Assembly: GCA_029255685.2 (NCBI GenBank)
Contig: CM055319.2
Location: forward strand, 37,272,530-37,336,529
DNA length: 64,000 bases
From: Silene conica
Taxonomy: Eukaryota > Streptophyta > Magnoliopsida > Caryophyllales > Caryophyllaceae
Reading direction: 5' to 3'
The notes under the pieces are model-generated. The model made no database searches, was not told the DNA's origin, and was given only the letters and a program-made list of their open reading frames with translations. Shown here piece by piece: positions 35,196-46,900 of this stretch; the first letter of the stretch is position 1; every line of letters starts with the position of its first letter. Made by a program: the position numbers and the translations under genes.

Positions 35196-36193
35196 TGTTG
35201 GGGCTGATGTCCTTGACAATTAGTACAATGACTTACTAAATCTCTTAAAGGATCACAAGGGCATACTTCAGTATTATTATCAGTTGATCCACGTTTATCA
35301 ATAACGGTTGGCTTGCTAGATAAGTTTGGCGTTATTGTCATACGGATGGCGGTGATCAACTGGTCCCTATACGTCACACCTATAGGACACGTTTGTGAGA
35401 TGTGAAGGTATGAAAATACAGTCACATTTATGCCGGATACGACTAAACAATTAGTCAGAGGTATTGACTATTAAATTAGACAATAAGATGTTGAGATTAT
35501 TATTTAATACGGATTAAATAATTTTAGCTAATACGGATTACATGATTAATTCGTAAATTAAATATAAACGGTTATATTTAATTAAATATTGTATTCGCGT
35601 ATTAATATAAACAATTATATTAATTTAGGTAATTATACAATATCGTAATTTTATCAGACCATTATTAATACAGCGACTGCATTAATATCTGATAACATGT
35701 ATGCGATTTATAAATAAAACCCGCGAATTATATTTTTAGCAAAACGGGTCGAATCACGCAAAGGAATAAGGTAAGAGTGGGAAAAGCCCACTCTCACCTC
35801 CACTCATTCGGCCGACCCACCCTACATAAGGAGAGTCCTTCTCCTTGTGTCAGGTGATTCATTCAACTGGTTATCACAATCTCAAGAATTAGGGTTTTGA
35901 GAACATTATTTTCCCAAAACTCAGATCTCACATCTAAAACCTCACAAAAGCTCTCCCCATATTGCAAGGCAATTGGAGAGTATTTCTAGCACACGCGGCA
36001 TCATCTCATTCAAGTCTTGGGTGCAAGTTATTGGAGGGAATTTACTTTATTTCCTGTTCTTAGGCCTATTCAAGCAAGGACCCAAGGTTGTATTCCTTTT
36101 TCATGTTTTTATTAACTTATGACAATAATCTCAATTTTAAAATTCGTTATAATCCTTCACGTTTTAGGGCGAATACATGCTTTATTCCCCACA
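35196..36193 (+). repeat. C2 5' LTR
   Basis: 998 bp, TGTTGGGGC...CCCCACA. The two-tier stem-loop is at 35281-35362. The primer site TGGTATCAGAGC follows at 36196-36207. Confidence 0.95.
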
Positions 36194-36287
36194 AGTGGTA
36201 TCAGAGCCAAGGCCACGAGATTTTACTTTTGTGTTTTTCATAAGTTTTTATTTAAAAATTTTGAAAATTGATTTCTGCCGGCGTGTG

Positions 36288-36720
36288 GGTCGGTCGACCC
36301 ATTAATGTGGTCGGTCGACCAACACCCGCGTAGGGTTTCTGTTTTTCGGCAGTTTCTCTTTTGTATAATCGATCTTGTTTTCGATTCCTGTTTACATATT
36401 GTTAATTAATCGATATTCTTGACAATATGTGAACCCTTATTGATGTTTATTTTGATTTACGCGTTTTGAATCAAAGGTTAAAACTTGTTTTGATTGAAAG
36501 TACAACAATTTCGCGTTTTCAGAAACTCGACTTGGTATTTTGTGGTCGGTCGACACGTTTATTGGGTCGGTCGACCACTCTGCAGTTACATGAATTTTTT
36601 TTTTTTCTGTCAGGAGGTCGGTAGACCTGTTTAATGGGTCGGTCGACCACTCTGCTGATACAGGATTTTTTTTTTTTTTTTACAGTAGGTCGGTCGACCC
36701 CATGTTGAGGTCGGTCGACC
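36288..36720 (+). repeat. Paired GGTCGGTCGACC boxes in the C2 leader
   Basis: Four pairs of the 12-bp box (starts 36288/36309, 36544/36565, 36616/36637, 36688/36709), every pair at exactly 21 bp. A few boxes have one substitution. The last two pairs are preceded by poly(T) runs. Pairs 2-4 recur every 72 bp, so this part is also a tandem repeat that has expanded relative to C1. Confidence 0.87.
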
Positions 36721-38070
36721 ACTTCCCTGTAACAGTCGTGTTTTATTTTCCAAAAATAACTTGTTTTTATTTTCCCTTGGCCAAAAAGTAATATGCTGTA
36801 TACGGAAATAGTATATTATTTTTGTGAAACGGTTCACTCTCGTTTGATACATATTATTTTAAAACGGTTTAAGATAATGGATTATAAACTTATTAAAATT
36901 AAAGTGGTTAAAACGGTAGAATCGCATAATTTTAATCCCGAAAAGGTGGTTTGGTAAAATTTGTTAATCATAATAACAGTATTATGTCATGAATGAATTT
37001 TAATTTTAGTTGATGCATTTTATTTATCGTCTTGTTGAATACCTTTTGAATGCTTTCTATAACGTATTTAATATTGAAAACAGTTGTAACTTAGTGTTGC
37101 CTTAGAAGATTGTGTCACCGTAATGATAGGACACAGTCTTGCTTGTAATTTTGAGATCTTGAATCTCCGTTTTGGGTTTTTGCCATGTAATTACTTTTGT
37201 ATTTAAATTAGAATGTAAATAGGGTTATATTTGTAATTTAAATTAGTAATTTTGTGAAGACCAAAGACGGAGACCGGATGCTCACTCCCGCTGCAAGGAC
37301 CAAGATGGAACATCAAGACAAGCTTCTAGGGTCCAACGGTGGATTCCAAGTTGTTTTATGTTTATTTTGGTAGCATAGGCCACACTAGGACTTTTTATTT
37401 ACGTTTATTGCATTTATTTTTATGCTTTCATCGATAATAGCTTGCATCATATTCCGCCTAAAACCAAACCACCTATAACATGCCTGAAAACTGATTCATG
37501 TAGAGGTTACGCGTTAGTTTTCTGTGGACAATACAAATGTCACATGTCAATTGCAAAGCCATCACTTTATTTCATTCATTCACGCATATGCTAGATATTA
37601 GTTCACTTAAAATGGATAAATATAAGTTGATGGGGTCTTCCTCGTATAACCAAAAATTGAGAATAGTCTTTATAAATCAGACTCCCATGAATCCCTTCTT
37701 CGTCGGTAGGCATAATATGACCCCTTCTACGTCGGGTAAGTGGGAACAGATGATTTATTTTATCTCAACATCGTGGTCACTCGATACGATCTAGCGACTG
37801 TGATGGACTAATATATAGGATATACGGAAATCTATCGACCAAGAGTTTCAACGGTGGAATTAGCCAAGCTGTGGGCTTATCAATATACGGAAATTGAGTC
37901 TTGGGATCGTTTATATAATTCTTGAGGGAGATCAATTATATAAATGCATGAGTCTACGAGTTTAAATGCAATTTAATATAGACTTAAATCACAACAATGA
38001 GTTGCTTATTTGGTTTTGTTTTATCTTCTTTTCAGTGTAGAACACGATCATTTAAACTGCTGTATAACTA
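36721..38070 (+). other. C2 leader, remainder
   Basis: Non-coding, parallel to C1 11887-13232. It includes the candidate leader intron (37736-38035) and the 11-bp-arm hairpin at 37910-37944. No gene is seen. Confidence 0.7.
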
Positions 38071-38561
38071 ATGGCTGGTGAAGACCCAATGCCAATTGCC
38101 AAGCTAGCACGTGAATCCTGGCTAAAAGCCTTCATGGACTCCATGAATCAGTCTGCTAGACTGAGGAAAAATGGGTCAAACTTCTCTGACTAGGAGGCAG
38201 CACTACGGAATGCTGCTATTGTTGACGGAAAGCTTAAGTACTTAACTCAGCCAATTCCGGCACACCCAGGAACTGGAGCTAGAGCTAACGAAGTTCGCGC
38301 TCATAGCGACTTCGTCATGGAAGCGGGTGCGATAAAGAACGTACTCATCTATGCAATGGAATCCAATTTGCAAAGACGCTTCATAACCTATGGTGCAAAC
38401 AAGATTTTCACCACGCTCACTAACGAATTCTCAAAAGCTCCGAGAATCGTTTCTTATGAGCATAGTTGTCGCTTCTTTGAGGCGAAACTCCAGAAGGGCC
38501 AAGCTGTTAGGCCACATATTCTCAACATGATTGAGAATATCGAGAAACTGGAGGCCCTAAA
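38071..38561 (+). pseudogene. C2 gag, first part
   Basis: Start of the C2 gag, MAGEDPMPIAKLARESWLKA, closely matching C1 gag from 13233. It is interrupted at 38561 by element E (target duplication CTAAA, 38557-38561) and resumes at 46901. It is a fossil. Confidence 0.88.
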
Positions 38562-39849
38562 TGTTGGGAAATGTGTCCTCAACAATAGTGCAATCACGTA
38601 ATTAAACCTCATGACGAGAATGCGCAAGGGATGATACGAATTATTAGTCAACTGACCAACATTAATCAGTAATGATTGGCTAGCTAGAGTTTGACATTAC
38701 TGTCGTATGACGGTGGTGGTCAGTTGATCCCTTTAGGTCACACCTTTAGGACAATTCCCTTAATTGATAAAGTGATCAAATGTATATTGATACGATTTGA
38801 TCATATTCCTTAAACTCGTATATCGAGAAATTAGAGGTTAAATCTTAATGTAAGATTTATGTTTAAAATTGAAATGTGTCAATTGTTAAACATTAAACGA
38901 TATTTTATAATATCGTAACTAGAATGAATTGGGTTGAAATTAATACAAGGGTTGTAAATCGTATTGACGATAAATGATCATTTTACATTAGTAATTTCGA
39001 ATTACTTATTGATTAAATAAATATGATTTATTTAATTATGTACAATATTTATATGATAAATATTTATATGTTTTAAATGTACTAAAGCATTTTATATCTT
39101 AATAAAGACATATAAGATGTCACACTTTGTAAAAATTGTACATTATTACAAAGTTGTAAAATGAAATCCATTTTATGGATTATGGGTGCCGGTTTGGTTA
39201 GGATAGTTAGTGGATGATTAGTGTGTTTAATACACTATAATCATTGTGTTTAAAGCACCACCTAGAGAACACTAACCTAGCAACCACCCTAGTGTCTTGA
39301 GAATACAAGTTGTTCCCTCCTTGACACTCCCCATAACCGGCTCCCCTTCACCCGATATTGCATGCTTAAGTTAATTAGATTATCTTAAGTTAAAGAGCAT
39401 GCTTAGGATATATATATATATGATATATCATATTCATTCTTTCTCTCTTCTTGCCTTAGCCGAAAAAACACCAAGCAAGGAGTGTTTATTCAACCTCTAA
39501 AATACATATTATAAGATAATATTAACATACTAATAGTAGTATTGTATTGACATTCTAATAAGAGTGATTAGAATAAGTTTAAGGAGAAAACCGATTTTGT
39601 AACTAGCTCGTTCAAGTCTCTGTTGATTGAGGGGTTGTCTTGGTGCATCCAAAGGAGGTATTCTATTCTGGTTACTCGGAGGATCATCCTTGCTAAACAT
39701 TTGGACCGTGTGTAAGGGTTCAAATACTCTCCTTATTTCCGCAATTTTAGCATGCATAAGATCGTTTTAACATGTAAATTAAAATGTTTATCACTAGGTT
39801 AGTTTAGTATGACTAAAATTAGTTTATGAGTAACTAATAAAACCCAACA
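38562..39849 (+). repeat. E 5' LTR
   Basis: 1288 bp, TGTTGGGAAATG...AACCCAACA. It holds a two-tier stem-loop at 38648-38727, equivalent in place to that of C1/C2 but with different bases. A TATA-like AT run (about 39409-39427) followed by a pyrimidine-rich stretch could be the promoter. Confidence 0.95.
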
Positions 39850-42299
39850 ATTGGTATCAGAGCAATAGGTTGTTTGCATGCTTTCCGTTTATGTTTTTAC
39901 GGAGTTATAGAGATAACAAAATAAAACTTGAAATTTTCGTTTAATATATGATATGCACGAAATTAATTTAGCATGAATACCTACTGTTTTCTAAAATTTT
40001 TTAGAATAATTGGAATAATTTTTGCATGAATATTGACTTATGGTATATTAAATCTCGGTTTATATAAAGTTTTAATGGTTAAAATAGTTTATTTTGGGAA
40101 AAATAGCAAAAATCATCTTTTGGCCGAGATTTTTCAGTATGTTATCACATGTATTTTCTATAATATGAATATGAATTTTCGTAAATTATGGACTTATAAA
40201 TCGTGTGATATGAATTTTAAGTGTTAAAATGCAATAAGATGAATAAAATGGGTTAAAAATAGTTATATTATGAATTTGACTATAAAAATTTATGAGGATG
40301 TCACATGCAATATTTAAAAATTATGTTGAATTTTCCAGAAATTTATCTCAAATATTGCAATATTATAGATTTTTAATGTAAAAATCGTGTAATTAGTGAC
40401 ATAATTTCGACTTTAATAGTTTAAGTTGGAATTTGGCCATAAAAATTTAACACGATGTCATATATATTATTTCCAGCATGTATAAAAGTTTCGAGAATTT
40501 TATCTTATTTTATGCTTGAGAAATAGTTTTAAGGGTTAAAATCGTACGATATATGACGTAAATCGTTAAACTTTGAAAATGTTGTTAAAGTGGCCGAAAA
40601 ATGTAACCCATATTAGTCATATGTGATATGTTCATCATGAAAATATTCTTGGGAGCCAAAAGTTTCAGATTTGATTTAATTTCATGTTGTTAAAAGTTAC
40701 ATTTAAAATTAAATAAAAAGAGTCATGCATTTAAAATTTCGGCTATAGGGCAATGTGCCATTTAATTTTCTGTCCATCTTGTGTTCTTAAAATGTTTTGG
40801 AAGGTATAAAAATATTATTAGTATTTAATTTGCATTTATGAAGTTAATTATTGAATATTCCGACTTAAATTGCTCGTTTTACGTGTTATTTTCGAAATAA
40901 TGTTAAAACCGTATAAATACTAATATTTTAATATTCTGAAAATTTTAAGAACATTCTGGATTTTTCAAAATTTGAATTTTGAATTTTCGAAATTTTTATG
41001 ACTCTTTTGGATTTTATATTATTTTTCCCGAAAAACCGAGTAATACCGATCAATATTGAGATATATTAAGTTAAGTCATGTTCAAAGTTTGAGTAAGACT
41101 AAATTTTGAATCCTATGCGAGTTAGGATGATTAACTTAAGGATGAAAACCGTTTCATAAAATGCATAGTGTTGTTAAACGTTAAAACACGCGATTCCATA
41201 AACCAAGGTTTACGATAACTATTTAAATAAGTGTTTTAAATTGGACGATTTGGCTTAGGGTTTGCATGTTAATTCATATTTACATAAGCATTGCATATTT
41301 TATATTATGAATGTCATAATTTATTTTTACGTAATTTTGGGAATTATGTAATTTACTTAGTATGGCCTTAGTTTTTAAATCGGTATTTCCCGTAATGTAA
41401 GGGGTTACCGATTCGGTTGTAATTTTGTGATCTCGTATCACCCAATTGTAATTTATTTCTATTTTATAATGTATAAAGTAGACTAGAAAAGTTGTAATAT
41501 TTGTAAAATCCGGAGTTCCTTGAAGACGGTGCCATTCGGAAAGGAGTTCCGATCAAGACGGTGTTTACCTCGAAGTGCGTGCCGCGTGAAGTTCAAGGGA
41601 CCAAAGGAGTTGGTTTCCGAATTTGTACTTTGTTATTTCTTTTCTAGGAAAGGCCATACTAGGGTTTATTTATGCTTTTATTTTTGCTTTTTATATGTTT
41701 GCATGCATAGCCAAATCGTCATACATCGTATCATGCATGTTTCGACCTAGTCGACCTAGTCTTTTATTTTATCGATAATTCACCGACTTAGTTCACTTAA
41801 ACGGAGATAGATAATAATTTGACTAGATCTCTTACATATAAACATTGAGACTTAGCCTTACCAAAAAGTACGGACCCATGAATCCCTTCTTCACAAGAAC
41901 GTAGGCTCGGCTACACCGGGGTACTAAAATTGTCACGTTGGGTAAGTGGGGTAATAAGATTACACCTTGAAATTTGGTTGATCTCAACGAAAGTATTCGT
42001 AACCGTAGTTGCAATAAGTTCGGGCTAAAGATAATTTTAAGAAAATTGTCGACCGAGAGTTCTAAGAGTAGAACCGATTAAAGAGTTAATCCACCAAATT
42101 ATACCGATACGGGTTGAATCGGCTACACCGTGCCCGGATTAGTATGGGTTTGGGTCTCGGGATTGTTTACTTAATTGGGTAAGAGATCATTAAGTAAATA
42201 TATAACTAAACTTGTTAAAAGTTATAGTTTAAATTATGAATTTAAAATGATGTTGTTTTCCTTTTATTATTGTAGTTTAATTTTTCAACATCATCATCA
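39850..42299 (+). other. E leader
   Basis: AT-rich, non-coding, 2.4 kb between LTR and gag, opening with the primer site. It shares with the C1/C2 leaders the short block CCCATGAATCCCTTCTTC (41876-41893), the donor-like GGTAAGTGGG (41941-41950), an acceptor at 42275 and the hairpin 42166-42198. No boxed GGTCGGTCGACC array is present; only a small TAGTCGACC repeat (about 41740-41762). Confidence 0.75.
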
Positions 42300-43268
42300 A
42301 TGGCAACCAACACTCCACCTCTCACTAACGTATCATGGCTTCGATCCTTTATGGATCGTTGCAAACTCGATAAGCATGGTTCCAATTTTAAGGATTGGGA
42401 TGCGCAATTGCTTTTGGCCGCGCAAGGTGACGATAAGAGTCGTTACCTATCCGAAGCCGCTCCGACCGCTCCGACCGCTCGTTCATCGGTCCAAACTCGT
42501 GAGGCCTATGAAGCCTACATGAAAGAGTCCTCCGCTCTTAAAAATGTGCTCATCTTCTCCATGGAGCCGGACCTCCAAAGGAGTATGATTAAGTTGACCA
42601 CATCGTATGAGATATACACCAAGCTTGCGACCATGTTTTCGCAAACTCCTAGGGTGATTCAATATGAGGCGGCTTCCGCCTTCTTTGACATTTCATTCAA
42701 GGAAGGGCAAAAGATAAGCCCTCATGTGCTCAAACTCGTTGAGCTTGCGGAGACTCTAAAAGCTCAAGATGTTGATGTTCCCGACTCTCTTATCATTGAC
42801 CGAGTTCTTCACTCGCTCAATAAGGTTAAGGCGTATGCTCAATTCCGGGTGAATTTCAATATGCGAAACCAAGAGACCACGTTGGACGAGTTGCATAAGA
42901 TGCTAGTCCAAGCCGAAAGGGACATGGGACTTCATGAAATTTCCACCAAGGATGTTTTGAACATCGAAAAGAAAGGGAAAACGAGCTTCAAGAGGAATGC
43001 CTCTAAAGGCAAGGGCAAGAAAACGTTCAAACCCAAGGCGACCAAAGAAAAGACCTTTTCGAAAGGCGCTTCCACCTCGTCTTCAAAAGAGCAAGACAAG
43101 TGCCATTATTGCACGAGGATCGGTCATTGGAAGAGAAATTGCCCCAAATACTTAAGTGATCTCAAAATTGGGAAGGCAACCGCCGTAGGAATTAATTCTC
43201 GTTTACTTTCATGTTCTTTTGTTAACTTTTGTATGGCGATACAAGTTGTTGACTATCACCCCTTTTAA
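42300..43268 (+). CDS. E gag, open throughout
   Basis: Copia-type gag of about 322 residues starting MATNTPPLTNVSW. The N-terminal domain has WLRSFMDRCKLDKHGSNFKDW, the usual gag signature in this group. A lysine-rich stretch (KKGKTSFKRNASKGKGKK) comes before the CCHC zinc knuckle CHYCTRIGHWKRNC (about 43099-43140), expected to bind RNA. It is distantly related to the C1/C2 gag. The reading frame is unbroken although no pol follows, which suggests gag is the only product the element keeps. The last 25 or so residues lack similarity and may be read-in from downstream DNA. Confidence 0.85.
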   Translation: MATNTPPLTNVSWLRSFMDRCKLDKHGSNFKDWDAQLLLAAQGDDKSRYLSEAAPTAPTARSSVQTREAYEAYMKESSALKNVLIFSMEPDLQRSMIKLTTSYEIYTKLATMFSQTPRVIQYEAASAFFDISFKEGQKISPHVLKLVELAETLKAQDVDVPDSLIIDRVLHSLNKVKAYAQFRVNFNMRNQETTLDELHKMLVQAERDMGLHEISTKDVLNIEKKGKTSFKRNASKGKGKKTFKPKATKEKTFSKGASTSSSKEQDKCHYCTRIGHWKRNCPKYLSDLKIGKATAVGINSRLLSCSFVNFCMAIQVVDYHPF

Positions 43269-45612
43269 AATTGTTTTAAAGGGGCATCTTATAAAGATAA
43301 GGGCAAGGAAAATGAAGCATAAAGTTCCTTACTTGGATGGCTATGGTAGCATCCAAATTGATCGAAGACTTGAAGAGCTAGCCTCTAATTTTCATATCGT
43401 CTTCTTTCATATTTTGCATTTATTTATGGAACAATTTATTTTCTTGTAAAACAAGGATTAAAATCCTAAAACAATGGTTGTAGTTTTGGATATTGGTGAC
43501 TTGGTTTTCAACCCGAGTCACTACTTTTGTTCTTAATCAATGTTTTGATTTCTCAAATAAATTGCATACCTTGTTTAAACATGAATAATAGTGATTTTAT
43601 CACGCAACAAACTATTGATACGATCAATATAATATAATCAAAGAGTTGATTAAAACGGAGAACTACACCCCATGAGATAAATTCAATCAAAATGAGACTA
43701 TATCAGTTCATTATAAGATTTTCATTTTAAGTGAAAATGAGAATGTATTCATCACACCTATCAAACTTCAAACATTCAGATACATTGGTTATTCGAAATA
43801 GCTATCCTTAAACGAATAAAGGTTATTGTTAGAAGGATAGAGTGGGAGAAAATATTTCGCTCGCAAACCAATGATGAAAAAGGAAGGATCTTAGAGAAGA
43901 TTCTTACTTAGGAGTCTTAAGAAGAGCCCTAAATGATTTGAAGAAACTACGAGAGGGCACTGAACAAACTACGGGAGGACACTCGAAGAAAGGTTCTTTG
44001 TGTTCATTGTTTCATAGAGAGGAAACTTGAAACCCCGTATGAAATCGGAAGGAAAACGGTTCCTTAATAAATGATTTTTCTAAGTTTATAAGATAAAAGA
44101 GAAGAAATCATCTCAATCCTCTCAATGTAGTTATAAAGAAATTATCATGTCATTTTTGTCTCGAGGAAACGAAGACATGATAAGAAGGTAATGATTGATT
44201 GAATGGAAACAGATCACTATAGGGATAGTGATAGTGATAATGATTCAAGTAATAGTTTAACATGCGAGAAATGAAAGGTTCATTTAAGATAACGAGAGAT
44301 ATTGATTTTAGTGGGAGCGATTTTCATTAAAAGAATTAAGCCTACCATTTAGAGAGAATGGGTGATTCTTTAAGGTGTAAAGAATAAGAGGTTTTCAATT
44401 CTAGATGATCAAATACCTTATATATCATAAGATGATGGAGCTTTACGGGAAGGTTTATTATATGGATAATAAAAGGTCGCCAACTAGAAGTTAGAATGGT
44501 TGGATACATTATTCATAATGATGAATGAAACCATTATCAAATAGCCAAGATGAGTGAAAATTATTAGAATGATGAAATCATAAATAGACTACAATAAAGT
44601 TTTCAGTACATAAGTGACTGTATATCGATACGTCACAAGTTATAAGATAACAGTGGGAGCTTTCCTCCGGAAAGGAAACTCAAAATCTAGAAAGAGTTCT
44701 AGAAATGTACTCAAATAGAATCATATTATACGGGATAATATGAGAATAAAGGAGACAAAAAGTTGTAAGTTTTGCTATCATGAATAAAGGTTATTCGCAT
44801 GAATAAAGGTTATTTGCAAAACACTAATACAAATAGATGATTGTGCATCAAAATGCAATGTAATAGTGTTGACTATTGTTGCATGACAACATCATTTGAG
44901 TTATGATTAACTCAAAATGAAAGATACTTTGTCAGAATCCAAATGGGTTGTATGAGACAATATTGAACCCCATAAGTGAACTGGATTGACTTAGTATGGC
45001 CCCTAGCCGCTTAAATGAGGTGACGTCTCAAAGCGACTAGAGTGTGAGGCGATTGATGGCAAGTTCAAGTGCCATAGAGTCATATGTGATGACTAGTCGA
45101 TCACATAGGCAGACTGTAAGAGACACTCTGTCGGGCAATGTGACCGCTTATAGAGTTCTGGAAATTTATAGCCGGGTCGTGGCGAGAGCTGCTATGGTAT
45201 TCTTGTGAGTCAATTCTTAGACTAAAGACTACTCTCCCAAGATGGTACAGTTTAGGCATAACTTTGATCCATTCTCTACGACTTTTCGTAACTGGAGTCA
45301 AATGAGATTGTTTTGGGTTGTGACTGACTGTGACTAGTTGAAGGAAGTAGTGCGATAGAAATTGTCCACCCCTTGTCAGGGTTGTTCAAATCTCAGGGCC
45401 ACTCGAGGAGAAGTTAACTGGAAAATGCGTGGCCACGCTCGGAAGGTATCTATGGTAGATAATTCCGGTCAGACAGTTATTCTCCAGATCGAGGAAACCA
45501 CTCATGATATGATCAAATGCAAGTACGCTCGGAAGGTATCTTGCATTGAGTGGGAGATTATAATAGGACAAGAGAATTGGTGACGCACACTTGTCGAGGA
45601 CAAGTGGGAGAT
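43269..45612 (+). other. E region replacing pol, non-coding
   Basis: 2.3 kb, AT-rich, purine-rich on the plus strand, without recognisable pol domains on either strand. The last 250 bp resemble the C1/C2 3' UTR (CTCAGGGCCACTCGAGGAG at 45394-45412, GTGGGAGAT before the LTR). The middle has no counterpart elsewhere in the window. Confidence 0.7.
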
Positions 45613-46900
45613 TGTTGGGAAATGTGTCCTCAACAATAGTGCGATCACGTAATTAAATCTCATGACGAGAATGCGCAAGGGATGATACGAATTATTAGTC
45701 AACTGACCAACATTAATCAGTAATGATTGGCTAGCTAGAGTTTGACATTACTGTCGTATGACGGTGGTGGTCAGTTGATCCCTTTAGGTCACACCTTTAG
45801 GACAATTCCCTTAATTGATAAAGTGATCAAATGTATATTGATAGGATTTGATCATATTCCTTAAACTCGTATATCGAGAAATTAGATATTAAATCTTAAT
45901 GTAAGATTTATGTTTAAAATTGAAATGTGTCAATTGTTAAACATTAAACGATATTTTATAATATCGTAACTAGAATGAATTGGGTTGAAATTAATACAAG
46001 GGTTGTAAATCGTATTGACGATAAATGATCATTTTACATTAGTAATTTCGAATTACTTATTGATTAAATAAATATGATTTATTTAATTATGTACAATATT
46101 TATATGATAAATATTTATATGTTTTAAATGTACTAAAACATTTTATATCTTAATAAAGACATATAAGATGTCACACTTTGTAAAAATTGTACATTATTAC
46201 AAAGTTGTAAAATGAAATCCATTTTATGGATTATGGGTGCCGGTTTGGTTAGGATAGTTAGTGGATGATTAGTGTGTTTAATACATTATAATCATTGTGT
46301 TTAAAGCACCACCTAGAGAACACTAACCTAGCAACCACCCTAGTGTCTTGAGAATACAAGTTGTTCCCTCCTTGACACTCCCCATAACCGGCTCCCCTTC
46401 ACCCAATATTGCATGCTTAAGTTAATTAGATTATCTTAAGTTAAAGAGCATGCTTAGGATATATATATATATGATATATCATATTCATTGTTTCTCTCTT
46501 CTTGCCTTAGCCGAAAAAACGCCAAGCAAGGAGTGTTTATTCAACCTCTAAAATACATATTATAAGATAATATTAACATACTAATAGTAGTATTGTATTG
46601 ACATTCTAATAAGAGTGATTAGAATAAGTTTAAGGAGAAAACCGATTTTGTAACTAGCTCGTTCAAGTCTCGGTTGATTGAGGGGTTGTCTTGGTGCATC
46701 CAAAGGAGGTATTCTATTTTGGGTACTCGGAGGATCATCCTTGCTAAACATTTGGACCGTGTGTAAGGGTTCAAAAACTCTCCTTATTTCCGCAATTTTA
46801 GCATGCATAAGATCGTTTTAACATGTAAATTAAAATGTTTATCACTAGGTTAGTTTAGTATGACTAAAATTAGTTTATGAGTAACTAATAAAACCCAACA
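45613..46900 (+). repeat. E 3' LTR
   Basis: 1288 bp, about 1% different from the 5' LTR. The stem-loop is at 45699-45778. It is followed by the target duplication CTAAA. Confidence 0.95.

Larger units (their letters stand above)
38562..46900 (+). mobile_element. Gag-only LTR element E (TR-GAG type, Copia-like)
   Basis: 8339-bp LTR element with target duplication CTAAA (38557-38561 and 46901-46905), LTRs of 1288 bp each (38562-39849 and 45613-46900), a tRNA-Met primer site (39852-39863), a 2.4-kb leader, one open gag and a polypurine tract ACAAGTGGGAGAT just before the 3' LTR. No protease, integrase or RT was recognised. The architecture fits the TR-GAG class of non-autonomous elements. LTRs differ at about 14 sites (about 1%). 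It shares leader hairpin, splice-like signals and a 3' UTR block with C1/C2, so a Copia helper of that wider group is likely. Confidence 0.9.

Noticed and set aside
35363-35396. Small inverted repeat CCTATA...TATAGG just after the Copia stem-loop
   Set aside because: E and G have CCTTTA and CCTAAA without matching partners, so pairing is not kept between families.
41740-41762. TAGTCGACC direct repeat in the E leader as a version of the paired boxes
   Set aside because: Only two short copies occur, without the 12-bp box or the 21-bp pitch.
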